DNA from: an uncultured Eubacterium sp.
GTDB lineage: Bacteria > Bacillota > Clostridia > Lachnospirales > Lachnospiraceae
Length of the DNA: 25,373 bases
Assembly (NCBI GenBank): GCA_905236295.1
Contig: CAJOQF010000137.1
Coordinates: 1-25,373, forward strand
Direction: 5' to 3'
Part shown: positions 7,791-14,724 of the stretch, one piece after another
How the letters are laid out: every line of letters begins with the position of its first letter
Position numbering within the stretch: the first letter of the stretch is position 1
Notes under the pieces: generated by a model
Databases searched by the model: none
Seen by the model: only the letters and a program-made list of their open reading frames with translations
Told to the model about the DNA's origin: nothing
Made by a program: the position numbers and the translations under genes

Positions 7791-7835
7791 CTTGTAATGT
7801 GAAATCGCAATTTCCTGTTGCGAAAATCTCTGTTT

Positions 7836-8504
7836 CTAAAGATGAAATCTCCTGGTCAGTTCCGCTGTGGCTTTCTGTCCGCCGATGATGATGGTTCCGA
7901 GATACAGGATAGCTGAAACTCCCAGCGCTACGACAGCAAGTATGAAGAAATCAGCCAGTTTTAAGAATATGCCGATTATAGGGATCGCGCTGAGGCAAAG
8001 AACCAGTATCTCTACCCATATATAGCTTTGGAAGTTGTGTCTGTTTACCATCATAAGCACAAAGATTACCATATCCATAAAGAGGATGGCAATAGGTATT
8101 ACGAATGAGAATGACCATCCTGCAAAGCCGAAGAGGTAATCCACCAGCAACAGTAATATTACGCCGGCGATTGAATGGAACAAAAACCTCATTCGAAGGT
8201 CAATATGCTTATTGAGTGACATTTTGATAGTGAGAAAAACGTAGAGCAAGGCTGCTCCGGTTATCAGACACCAGAGTAAGTCTCGTGAAGTGGTGAGGTT
8301 TATTATAACCAGGGTTGCCTCTACTATCAGCGCTATAAAACCAAAGATATTTAAACCGATATTGTCTTTTTTATGCTTTTCTTTAATGTTTGGGTAGGTT
8401 TTTGTCAGTGTCTCTCCGGGGATGGGTTCAAGTATCTGCCTGCACAGAGGACAGATGCTTGTATCATCTGTAAAACTGACATTGCATTTTAAACATTTAC
8501 TCAT
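7836..8504 (-). CDS. Zinc-ribbon polytopic membrane protein (DUF6320-like)
   Basis: A 222-residue protein with an N-terminal four-cysteine zinc ribbon (Cys4, Cys7, Cys18, Cys21: KCLKC and CPLC) of the kind that anchors or docks cytoplasmic ends, a short charged linker with KEKHKKD, and then about six hydrophobic helices from residue 50 to 210. No catalytic motif is visible. Its ATG overlaps the last codons of the upstream condensation-fold gene by 8 bp, so the two are translationally coupled and presumably act together at the membrane. From memory this pairing recurs in Lachnospiraceae as DUF6320 next to an alcohol-acetyltransferase-like protein; the biochemical role is unknown. It ends 46 bp before the shared terminator. 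Confidence 0.85.
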   Translation of the reverse strand: MSKCLKCNVSFTDDTSICPLCRQILEPIPGETLTKTYPNIKEKHKKDNIGLNIFGFIALIVEATLVIINLTTSRDLLWCLITGAALLYVFLTIKMSLNKHIDLRMRFLFHSIAGVILLLLVDYLFGFAGWSFSFVIPIAILFMDMVIFVLMMVNRHNFQSYIWVEILVLCLSAIPIIGIFLKLADFFILAVVALGVSAILYLGTIIIGGQKATAELTRRFHL

Positions 8505-9924
8505 AATAAACTCCGTTTGTCTCTATTTCTACGTTGATTCCGTCCTCAGCGAGTTTCCTGAAGACAGCCTTTTGAATATAAGTGTCTTTAAGTACCGTGC
8601 TGATGGTGAATGTGAGTGTGTCCTTGTATGAACATATTGATCCCTTTATATCCTGACAGTAGGATCTTGAAAGGAAGGTGTAAAAGTTTTTGATGTATGG
8701 CTCATACTCGGGTTTTACCTTGAAGGAACCGAGGTTTGTAATTGTCGATGTGCTGGTGGTGGTAGTACGTTTATAATACCATTTTATTCCGGCTGATTTT
8801 AAGAAGAGCGGTATAGTTCTAAGGATAGTGATCTGCTCATTTCCGACAGTGAATGAGAAGAGGCGTTCAAGGTTATCCTTATTTATCTGCTCCCTTAAGG
8901 TTGACTTGATCTGGGACAGCACATCCTCGAAGGTGTGCTCCAAATGCTCAGGTTTAAATGTTCCCCTTACCATAACAAAGAAATTCTTTGTGGTGGTGGA
9001 GTTGTAATAGGGGCGAAGATCGACCGGAACGGCAATCGTTATCGGTTTTGAAGGAACGGAAGTAATGCATTCCTTATAAATACCGTAAGCATACACGGAT
9101 ACAAGGTATTCGTTCAAGGTGGCTTCATAGCTCTTTGCAACCTTTTTGACCTCGTTGATATTCATATATGCATGCATAAGCCCCATCTGATGGTTTTTTA
9201 GATGCTCACCCTCGATGATATAGGCGTTCGGTGTGTTGTAACCGTGCATGGTGTAATTGCGATAATTCTTTGTATAAGAATCCTCTGTGTTAAGAGAGGT
9301 CTCGCTAGAGAGACCGGTACCGTATTCATTTAGCTTTGGATGTTTGATCCTAAGATAATGATAGATGAGCTCTCTGAAAAAGTAGATAGATCCGGCTCCG
9401 TCTGCCAGTACGTGGAAGACCTCCAGATTTACACGATTCTTATAATGGGAAACTCTAAACATATAGTCCTTGTTAGAGTTTGGTGCAAAATATCTGCAGG
9501 GTACATCCTCCTCTTCATGAATCTGTGGGAATTTCTTGGTGTTTTCTTCAAAATAAAACCAGAAGAATCCCTTCTTTAAAGTGGAGTGGAATATTTTAAA
9601 CCAGGGAAGTACCTGCTCTAAGGCGAGCTGAAGACTGGTAGGATCCACATCTTCGTAGAGCGTGATCGACATGCGGTAAACGTTTGTCATATGTTCCTGC
9701 GCTACGATCGGAAACAGGTGAGCTGTATTGTCGAGAGTGTCCCAATCCTGAACCTCCGAAGATGAGTAGTTCACGGTCTCTGCAAGCTTAGCCTGCTTTT
9801 TTTCGATCTTTTTTGCAACCTTTTGCTGTTTCCTGGCAAGTTTTTCCTGGTTTTTCTTTATTCTTTCGGTTTCGATATCAATTTGTTGTTCAATTTTTAT
9901 TTCGTTTTTATCAGTATTTTTCAT
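8497..9924 (-). CDS. Condensation-fold acyltransferase-like protein (HxxxDG; alcohol acetyltransferase-like)
   Basis: A 475-residue protein of the chloramphenicol-acetyltransferase/condensation-domain superfamily. The diagnostic HxxxDG motif is HVLADG with His171, Asp175 and Gly176; further family-like segments are the substrate-channel strand TIAVPVDLRPYY and the TNLGSFKVKPEY region. Such enzymes transfer acyl groups to hydroxyl or amino acceptors. Residues 1-50 are an unusual highly charged lysine/glutamine/glutamate helix, probably a coiled coil, and there is no carrier domain or adenylation domain, so it is not part of a peptide synthetase. It is coupled by an 8-bp overlap to the zinc-ribbon membrane protein, suggesting acylation of a lipid or membrane-associated substrate. 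The start ATG has no ribosome site; see the promoter at 9932-9960. Confidence 0.85.
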   Translation of the reverse strand: MKNTDKNEIKIEQQIDIETERIKKNQEKLARKQQKVAKKIEKKQAKLAETVNYSSSEVQDWDTLDNTAHLFPIVAQEHMTNVYRMSITLYEDVDPTSLQLALEQVLPWFKIFHSTLKKGFFWFYFEENTKKFPQIHEEEDVPCRYFAPNSNKDYMFRVSHYKNRVNLEVFHVLADGAGSIYFFRELIYHYLRIKHPKLNEYGTGLSSETSLNTEDSYTKNYRNYTMHGYNTPNAYIIEGEHLKNHQMGLMHAYMNINEVKKVAKSYEATLNEYLVSVYAYGIYKECITSVPSKPITIAVPVDLRPYYNSTTTKNFFVMVRGTFKPEHLEHTFEDVLSQIKSTLREQINKDNLERLFSFTVGNEQITILRTIPLFLKSAGIKWYYKRTTTTSTSTITNLGSFKVKPEYEPYIKNFYTFLSRSYCQDIKGSICSYKDTLTFTISTVLKDTYIQKAVFRKLAEDGINVEIETNGVYYE

Positions 9925-9931
9925 AAAGAAA

Positions 9932-9960
9932 ATTATAAACTACATTTGAAATCATTACAA
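9932..9960 (-). promoter_or_regulatory. Promoter directly at the ATG of the condensation-fold gene
   Basis: Minus strand: TTGTAA (9960-9955), 17 bases, perfect TATAAT (9937-9932), then TTTCTTT and ATG at 9924. Only seven bases separate the -10 box from the start codon, leaving no room for a ribosome site. Confidence 0.7.
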
Positions 9961-9972
9961 CTTAAATCTTTG

Positions 9973-10000
9973 TTGACATTATTCAAATATATGTTAATAT
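9973..10000 (+). promoter_or_regulatory. Promoter for the amino-acid ABC transporter operon
   Basis: Perfect TTGACA (9973-9978), a 16-base spacer and TAATAT (9995-10000). The start would be near 10007, giving a leader of about 43 bases. AAGAGGAA at 10037-10044 is the ribosome site for ATG 10050. Confidence 0.7.
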
Positions 10001-10028
10001 ATGTTTTGTTGTGTTAATACGCTAATAC
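9993..10028 (+). repeat. Short TTAATA/CTAATA direct repeats over the promoter and leader start
   Basis: GTTAATA occurs at 9993-9999 and 10013-10019, 20 bp apart (about two helical turns), and the second copy is followed directly by GCTAATAC (10021-10028), differing from GTTAATAC by one base. They cover the -10 box and the transcription start, a usual place for a repressor site. AT-rich composition makes chance likely. Confidence 0.25.
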
Positions 10029-10049
10029 AGTAAGAAAAGAGGAATCAAC

Positions 10050-10916
10050 ATGAAAAGTAAAGTTATTTGTTTATTACTCGGTGCTGTAATGGCTGCCGGT
10101 GTTCTTGCCGGTTGCGGAAACAAAGCAGCATCAACAGAAAACACTTCAAATACATCATCAGACAAAACCGAGGATGCGCAGGTATCTGATAACGCTGCAG
10201 CTTCGGGAGATGACGGTAAATTCATCGTAGGATTTGATGCTGAGTATCCTCCATATGGATATATGGATGAGAACGGTGAGTACACAGGTTTTGACCTTGA
10301 ACTTGCTCAGGCTGTATGTGATATGGAAGGCTGGGAGTTTGTAGCACAGCCGATCGCATGGGAAGCAAAGGATCAGGAGCTTGATTCAGGTGCTATTGAC
10401 TGTATCTGGAACGGATTTACCATAAACGGCAGAGAGGATGAATATGAGTTCTCTGATGCTTATGTAAACAATGAGCAGGTAATCGTTGTTTCATCTACTT
10501 CTGGCATCAAGGCATTGACCGACCTTGCCGGCAAGACAGTTGGTGTTCAGCAGGCTTCAGCGGCTCTTGATGTGTTGACTGACGAGGAGCAGCAGAAGTC
10601 TTTAGGTGATACATTCGGAACAATGCAGCAGTTTACAGATTACAATGTAGCTTTCACAGAGCTTCAGAGCGGATCTCTCGATGCTCTTGCTATAGATGTC
10701 GGAGTTGCAGAGTACCAGATTTCCAGCAGAGGAGCAGATGATTTCATCATCCTCTCTGAGCCGCTCAACTCAGAGCAGTATGGCGTTGGCTTCAAGCTTG
10801 GAAACACAGCTCTTCGCGACACCGTAAATGCCGACCTTCACAAACTCGCTGCAGACGGCACTATCAAAACTCTTGCTGAGAAGTACGAGATAGCGGATAT
10901 GATATGCATAGAATAA
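10050..10916 (+). CDS. Polar amino-acid ABC transporter substrate-binding lipoprotein (SBP family 3)
   Basis: A 288-residue protein with a lipoprotein signal: basic start MKSKV, hydrophobic core and lipobox LAGC with Cys22 as the lipidated residue. A Ser/Thr/Asp/Asn-rich linker (about 25-50) holds the domain off the membrane. The binding domain follows: FIVGFDAEYPPYGYMDENGE at its start, the TINGREDEYEFSDAYV segment whose Arg normally holds the ligand carboxylate, the GVQQASAALD hinge, and DALAIDVGVAEY near the end. It delivers a polar amino acid (cystine, glutamine, histidine and similar are all possible) to the permease and ATPase encoded next. The 225-bp hairpin-rich gap after it probably lets this binding protein be made in excess over the membrane parts. 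Confidence 0.95.
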   Translation: MKSKVICLLLGAVMAAGVLAGCGNKAASTENTSNTSSDKTEDAQVSDNAAASGDDGKFIVGFDAEYPPYGYMDENGEYTGFDLELAQAVCDMEGWEFVAQPIAWEAKDQELDSGAIDCIWNGFTINGREDEYEFSDAYVNNEQVIVVSSTSGIKALTDLAGKTVGVQQASAALDVLTDEEQQKSLGDTFGTMQQFTDYNVAFTELQSGSLDALAIDVGVAEYQISSRGADDFIILSEPLNSEQYGVGFKLGNTALRDTVNADLHKLAADGTIKTLAEKYEIADMICIE

Positions 10917-10921
10917 GGGGA

Positions 10922-10966
10922 AATCATAATAACTGGTTATGCTTGCATAAACAAGTTATTATGATT
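10922..10966 (+). other. Long hairpin after the binding-protein gene
   Basis: Perfect 13-base arms AATCATAATAACT (10922-10934) and AGTTATTATGATT (10954-10966). Inside, after one G-A mismatch and a bulged A, five more pairs are closed by a CTTG tetraloop held by G-C, a known stable RNA loop. No T-run follows, so it is not a standard terminator; it could protect the 3' end of the binding-protein mRNA. Confidence 0.75.
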
Positions 10967-10974
10967 GACCCGCC

Positions 10975-11053
10975 ACACACACGAGCAAGTAGCGCGATAG
11001 CGCGGATTGCGAGTGTGTGTAGGATTGCGGGAGTGCGAAGCACGGAGCAATCC
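10975..11053 (+). repeat. Two adjacent hairpins with purine (G-A) internal loops
   Basis: Hairpin A (10975-11020): ACACACAC pairs GTGTGTGT, then GA faces GA (10983-10984 and 11011-11012), GCAA pairs TTGC, GTA faces GGA, GCGC pairs GCGC, with loop GATA. Hairpin B (11022-11053): GGATTGC pairs GCAATCC, GGGA faces GGA, GTGC pairs GCAC, with loop GAA. Every internal loop is purine-rich on the plus strand, so the folding form would be the transcript made in the direction of the operon. The tract is much more GC-rich than its surroundings. It may be a copy of a dispersed intergenic palindromic repeat or part of a structured RNA; I recognise no known riboswitch. Confidence 0.7.
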
Positions 11054-11089
11054 GTATTCTATAATTCTTTTTAAATATATTGATTTCAC

Positions 11090-11108
11090 GGGGCTGTCTC
11101 ACAGCCCC
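11090..11108 (+). terminator. Hairpin before the permease gene, possible attenuator
   Basis: Perfect eight-base arms GGGGCTGT and ACAGCCCC with a three-base loop CTC. The following ATATTTACTTA is only moderately T-rich, so termination would be partial. Placed 34 bases before the permease start, it could lower expression of the permease and ATPase relative to the binding protein. Confidence 0.5.
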
Positions 11109-11130
11109 ATATTTACTTATAGGATTAATT

Positions 11131-11136
11131 GGGAGA
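11131..11136 (+). promoter_or_regulatory. Ribosome binding site deciding the permease start
   Basis: GGGAGA lies five bases before ATG 11142. The frame is open further upstream through the hairpin tract, but that extension has no permease-like sequence and is not coding. Confidence 0.7.
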
Positions 11137-11141
11137 CAGTA

Positions 11142-11792
11142 ATGGATTTTTCAGTAATGCTCGGGCAGCTTTCTGCCGGATTTATTAAGACAATCGGAAT
11201 ATTTGGATGGACGCTTGTGCTCTCGCTTCCGCTCGGACTTGTAGTCTGCGCCGGACGCCGTTCAAAAAATGTGGTTCTAAGCTCTATAACCAAATTCTAC
11301 ATTGCAATCATGCGCGGTACTCCTCTTATGCTCCAGCTTTTGGTCTGGTATTTCGGACCGTACTACCTTTTTGGCTGGAGACTTGCGCCACAGTACAGAT
11401 TTATAGCGATAGTTATTGGATTTGCACTTAATTACGCTGCTTATTTTGCTGAGATTTATCGTGCAGGTATCGACGCCATGCCGGTAGGACAGCTCGAGGC
11501 AGCAAAAATTCTCGGTTATTCCAACAATCAGCGTTTCATGAAGATTGTGCTTCCGCAGGTAATAAAAAATGTGTTGCCGGCTATCACAAACGAAGTTATA
11601 ACACTTGTTAAGGATACGTCTCTGGCTTATGCGCTTGCATACAGCGAGCTTTTTGCCATTACAAAACAGATTGCCGCGGCACAGACGACATTCCTTCCGT
11701 TTATCATTGCTGCTGTTTTCTATTTTGTATTCAATTATATCGTTGCGTTTATAATGGAGAAGATAGAAAAGAAATTCGATTACTATAAGTGA
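11142..11792 (+). CDS. Polar amino-acid ABC transporter permease (HisM/GlnP type)
   Basis: A 216-residue inner-membrane protein with about five hydrophobic segments, the usual size for this family. It starts with the typical FIKTIGIFGWTLVLSLPLGL helix, contains the MRGTPLMLQLL segment shared by this family, and carries the EAA loop (EIYRAGIDAMPVGQLEAAKILG, about 108-129) that docks on the ATPase. The end, ITNEVITLVKDTSLAYALAYSEL, is also characteristic. Only one permease gene is present, so it probably forms a homodimer. It lies 12 bp before the ATPase gene and 225 bp after the lipoprotein gene, and the three form one importer. Substrate specificity within polar amino acids cannot be read from this sequence. 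Confidence 0.95.
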   Translation: MDFSVMLGQLSAGFIKTIGIFGWTLVLSLPLGLVVCAGRRSKNVVLSSITKFYIAIMRGTPLMLQLLVWYFGPYYLFGWRLAPQYRFIAIVIGFALNYAAYFAEIYRAGIDAMPVGQLEAAKILGYSNNQRFMKIVLPQVIKNVLPAITNEVITLVKDTSLAYALAYSELFAITKQIAAAQTTFLPFIIAAVFYFVFNYIVAFIMEKIEKKFDYYK

Positions 11793-11804
11793 TGAGGTAA
11801 AAAT

Positions 11805-12569
11805 ATGTATCTGCTTGAGATGAATAATATTAGAAAAAGCTACAGAAAAGATCATGAGATCATAAAGGGAATCAGCATCAAGGTAAAAGAGGGTGAGATA
11901 TTGTCTATAATCGGTCCATCCGGCTCGGGTAAATCCACCATGCTTCGCTGTGCGACGATGCTTGAAAAGATCAACAGTGGTGAGATCCTCTACATGGGAG
12001 AGAAGGCTGTCTATGTTAATGATGAGGGCAAACTTATCATGCCAACCGGTGATGAAGCGCGTAAGTTTCACTCATATTTTGGACTTGTTTTCCAGAATTT
12101 CAACCTATTCCCTCATTTTTCGGTCATAAAAAATATTACCGATGCGCCGCTTTCTGTTCAAAAGAGGGATAAAAAAGAGGTTTTTGAACAAGCGAGAAGA
12201 CTTTTGGATAAGATGGGTCTGAGCGATAAGGCGGACGCCTATCCCTGTCAGCTCTCCGGTGGACAGCAGCAGAGAGTTGCGATCGCGAGAGCTCTCTGCC
12301 TCAATCCCAAGGTGCTGTTCTTTGATGAGCCCACATCAGCCCTTGACCCGGAGCTTACAGGCGAGGTATTAAAGGTTATCCGCGACCTTGCCAACGATCA
12401 TATGACCATGGTGATTGTAACCCATGAGATGTCATTTGCCAGAGATATATCAGATGTGGTAGTATTTATGGATAAGGGAAATATTATCGTGCAGGGAACC
12501 CCTGATGAAGTGTTCAATTCGGACAATGAGAGAATGAAAGGGTTCTTAGGCAAACTGGGTGATCGTTAA
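11805..12569 (+). CDS. Polar amino-acid ABC transporter ATP-binding protein (GlnQ/HisP type)
   Basis: A 254-residue ATPase that powers the importer encoded upstream. Walker A GPSGSGKST (37-45), Q-loop Gln97 in VFQNFNLFPH, ABC signature LSGGQQQ (150-156), Walker B LFFDEPTSALDPE with Glu175, and the switch His in VTHEM are all intact. It is slightly longer than the usual 240 residues because of a 15-20 residue insert between the first strand set and the Q-loop (around 66-90). TGAGGT ahead of ATG 11805 is the ribosome site. The next gene begins 13 bp after its stop and is on the same strand, so the transporter may be transcribed together with the polysaccharide cluster. Confidence 0.96.
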   Translation: MYLLEMNNIRKSYRKDHEIIKGISIKVKEGEILSIIGPSGSGKSTMLRCATMLEKINSGEILYMGEKAVYVNDEGKLIMPTGDEARKFHSYFGLVFQNFNLFPHFSVIKNITDAPLSVQKRDKKEVFEQARRLLDKMGLSDKADAYPCQLSGGQQQRVAIARALCLNPKVLFFDEPTSALDPELTGEVLKVIRDLANDHMTMVIVTHEMSFARDISDVVVFMDKGNIIVQGTPDEVFNSDNERMKGFLGKLGDR

Positions 12570-12582
12570 TTCGGAGGCTTAG

Positions 12583-13287
12583 ATGTTTAATTTCAGTTTC
12601 GACTTGATTGAAAAAGGTCTAAACAATTTTTCGTTTGATAATTTGTTGGAAAATGCAGGCAAGGGATTAGAAGCGAGCATAAACTATATTTCAGAGAAAG
12701 TCGGGACTGATTTTTTTGCTTTTTCACCTGACAGGTTTATCTTTAATCTACCCCAATGGAATTGGGATCTGTATTTCACACAGGATATAGTCTTTTTTAT
12801 CCTAACGATAATTTCACTTATTCTCGGTGTATTTATATGTATCTGGGGCTATAAGTTTTTGTTCAACACAATTATGCTTATCGGCGGTCTTTTGGCTGGA
12901 ATTTTTGGGATGTTTATAATGCCCGGACATATCAAAAATCCGGCGTTGATGCTGTTTATGTTTGTCGCATTTGTATTCGTCGGTATAGGTATCGTATATT
13001 TCTTTGCCATGGGTATAAATGCGCTGATCAGAAAAAATGGTGGCAGTAAGGTGGCCGCAAAGACTGCCGCAAAGATCATGGCGCCGATAGTCGGAGCGGG
13101 AGTTATAGCTGTTACGCTGTATATGAACGTATATATGAGTATCGGTTGGGATATAGTCTTGGCGCTAATCCCTATGATCATAGGTCTGATATACAGACAT
13201 AACAAAAAGGATATGGATATAGAATTTCATACCTATGATGAAATATACACGGAACCTGAAGAAGATAGTGATGAACCGGCGGTTTAA
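12583..13287 (+). CDS. Unknown polytopic membrane protein with acidic C-terminus
   Basis: A 234-residue protein I do not recognise with confidence. Residues 1-65 are polar and partly amphipathic (EKGLNNFSFDNLLENAGK); five or six hydrophobic segments follow from about 69 to 205, including glycine-rich GGLLAGIFGMFIMPG, and the end is strongly acidic (TEPEEDSDEP). The second segment pair loosely recalls the DUF4203/TMEM198 type, which is itself uncharacterised. The start ATG has GGAGG five bases upstream. It stands between the amino-acid transporter and the polysaccharide genes, 13 bp after the former and 29 bp before the latter, and may be the first member of the cluster. No enzymatic motif is visible. 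Confidence 0.75.
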   Translation: MFNFSFDLIEKGLNNFSFDNLLENAGKGLEASINYISEKVGTDFFAFSPDRFIFNLPQWNWDLYFTQDIVFFILTIISLILGVFICIWGYKFLFNTIMLIGGLLAGIFGMFIMPGHIKNPALMLFMFVAFVFVGIGIVYFFAMGINALIRKNGGSKVAAKTAAKIMAPIVGAGVIAVTLYMNVYMSIGWDIVLALIPMIIGLIYRHNKKDMDIEFHTYDEIYTEPEEDSDEPAV

Positions 13288-13305
13288 TCGGTTTTTTATA
13301 ATTAT

Positions 13306-13310
13306 GGGTG
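13306..13310 (+). promoter_or_regulatory. Ribosome binding site deciding the VTC-domain start
   Basis: GGGTG ends six bases before ATG 13317. The GTG at 13308 that would add three residues lies inside this ribosome site, so ATG 13317 is preferred. Confidence 0.6.
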
Positions 13311-13316
13311 ATATTT

Positions 13317-14000
13317 ATGCTTGATGTCAGCAGAAAAGAGCTTAAATACATTGTTGGTGTAAAAGAAATGTATTATCTGCGGGAACGGCTCGATAAGATC
13401 ATGTCGCAGGATAAAAATAACGGTGATATTGGATATCGTGTCCGCTCCCTGTACTTTGATACATTTTGGGACAATGATTATTATGATAAACTCGATGGAG
13501 TCGACAACAGACAAAAAGTCCGGATGCGCATATACAATGACAGCGATTCGGTCATAAAGCTTGAATTGAAAGCAAAAGAGGGAGATTTTCAGCGTAAACG
13601 CTCACTGACATTAAATCGCAATGAGGCGGACAGACTGATCGAGGGCGATTATTTCTTTATGCTTGAGAGACCTGAGCCTTTCGCACACGGGCTTTTTACT
13701 TTTATGACGACGCGCGGTTACAGGCCTAAATGCATAGTTGAGTACGACCGGTTTGCGTTTATTCATGATATCAATGAGACGAGGATAACCTTTGATTCCA
13801 GACTCAGAGCTTTGGAATCACCGACGGACTTTTTTAACCCGGATGCGTTTCTCTATCCGGTTCTGGATCCGGCGCAGACGACAATGGAGGTAAAATACAA
13901 CGGATTTTTGTTTTCACATATTAAAAAGATCATAAATCTTGCTGACAGACCAAGGGTTTCAAACAGTAAATACATTTGGTCGCGAAATTTCTTGAGATAA
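13317..14000 (+). CDS. VTC-domain polyphosphate polymerase-like protein
   Basis: A 227-residue protein consisting of one VTC domain, the catalytic fold of yeast Vtc4 that makes polyphosphate from ATP inside a tunnel lined with basic residues. Expected residues are present: Lys10 (RKELKYIV), Arg41 and Arg43 (YRVRSLYFDT), Arg69 and Arg71 (KVRMRIY), Lys81, Glu83 and Lys85 (IKLELKAK), Arg93-Lys94-Arg95, Glu142 (IVEYDRF), and TMEVKYNGF near the end, which supplies a metal-binding acidic residue in the family. There is no membrane helix, unlike the eukaryotic complex; the DUF4956 membrane protein 21 bp downstream may replace it. In this cluster a polyphosphate or phosphate-donor role linked to a secreted polymer is an inference. 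Confidence 0.88.
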   Translation: MLDVSRKELKYIVGVKEMYYLRERLDKIMSQDKNNGDIGYRVRSLYFDTFWDNDYYDKLDGVDNRQKVRMRIYNDSDSVIKLELKAKEGDFQRKRSLTLNRNEADRLIEGDYFFMLERPEPFAHGLFTFMTTRGYRPKCIVEYDRFAFIHDINETRITFDSRLRALESPTDFFNPDAFLYPVLDPAQTTMEVKYNGFLFSHIKKIINLADRPRVSNSKYIWSRNFLR

Positions 14001-14021
14001 GGCATACGAAGGGAGAATAAG

Positions 14022-14705
14022 ATGAGAGAATACCTTTATGAACAGTTGTTGCAGACGACGGGCAGTCTGAGCATTGAAAATGTAGTTATCAACTTTTTGG
14101 CAGCGTGCGTAATAAGCATACTTATTTTTGTGTCCTACAGGGTTTCGCATTCCGGCGCGGTCTATAGCAGGAAGTTCAATGTTTCGCTTGTAATGCTAAC
14201 TCTTGTAACCACACTGGTTATGAATGTTATCGGCAACAATATTGCTCTTTCGCTTGGTATGGTCGGTGCTCTTTCAATCGTAAGATTTCGTACCGCTATC
14301 AAGGATCCGAGAGACACAGCATATATCTTCTGGGCAATAGCTGTCGGCATCTGCTGCGGAGTATCAGACTATCTTATAGCCGGAATAGGTACATTTATCA
14401 TATTCCTGTTTCTGGTGTTCTTCGGAGTGGTTCGTGACAACGAGAGAATTATGCTTGTGCTTAAAATTGATGCCGACAGGATCGAGTCGATTGACAATGA
14501 TATTATTTCCTTCTTTGGCGGAAAATGTTCACTGAAGGTTCAAAATGTTTCCCCGAGGGGAGATGCTGAGATCATATATGAGACCTCTGAGAAGGTATTT
14601 AAGGCCAGACAGAGGGTGAACGGCATGTTTGTGGCTGCGTTTTCCGAAAAAGATGGAGTAAAGAGCGTAAGTGTTGTAAGACAGGACGAGGAGATTAACC
14701 AGTAG
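14022..14705 (+). CDS. DUF4956 membrane protein
   Basis: A 227-residue protein with about four hydrophobic segments between residues 20 and 137, followed by a soluble C-terminal domain of about 90 residues with alternating strands (IMLVLKIDADRIESIDNDI). The loop GMVGALSIVRFRTAIKDPRD (about 79-98) is the hallmark of DUF4956, a family often found beside VTC-domain genes. GGGAG ahead of ATG 14022 supports the start. The genes on each side are the VTC polymerase and the CotH-like kinase, matching a conserved trio recalled from other Clostridia. A role as a channel or membrane anchor for the VTC enzyme is plausible but unproven. Confidence 0.88.
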   Translation: MREYLYEQLLQTTGSLSIENVVINFLAACVISILIFVSYRVSHSGAVYSRKFNVSLVMLTLVTTLVMNVIGNNIALSLGMVGALSIVRFRTAIKDPRDTAYIFWAIAVGICCGVSDYLIAGIGTFIIFLFLVFFGVVRDNERIMLVLKIDADRIESIDNDIISFFGGKCSLKVQNVSPRGDAEIIYETSEKVFKARQRVNGMFVAAFSEKDGVKSVSVVRQDEEINQ

Positions 14706-14724
14706 TAAGGACTATTAGATATTT

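Noticed and set aside
7801..7814. Small palindrome GAAATCGCAATTTC after the terminator
   Set aside because: Five-base AT-rich arms with no T-run; likely chance.
8497..9924. Non-ribosomal peptide synthetase fragment
   Set aside because: The HxxxDG fold is present but there is no adenylation, carrier or thioesterase domain nearby, and the gene is complete as a stand-alone protein.
11055..11070. TATAAT at 11060-11065 as a second promoter for the permease gene
   Set aside because: A perfect -10 box, but no acceptable -35 box 15-19 bases upstream and no extended -10 TG; the region before it is the hairpin element.
11007..11141. Upstream in-frame extension of the permease
   Set aside because: It translates the hairpin element into a Cys/Arg-rich sequence unlike any permease N-terminus, whereas ATG 11142 has a good ribosome site.
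10917..11141. Known metabolite riboswitch in the gap between binding protein and permease
   Set aside because: No match to conserved cores I know (SAM, lysine, glycine, glutamine, c-di-GMP). The hairpins are described instead as an unassigned structured element.
11277..12071. Long antisense open frame across permease and ATPase genes, and similar ones at 2112-2453, 17230-17697, 20075-20644 and 23156-23668
   Set aside because: They are the reverse strands of well-identified genes, have no recognisable domains and no ribosome sites; they arise from codon usage of the real genes.
13274..13297. Weak AACCG/CGGTT inverted repeat followed by TTTTTT at the end of the unknown membrane gene
   Set aside because: Only a five-base stem with a ten-base loop that includes the stop codon; too weak to call a terminator, and the next gene follows within 29 bp.
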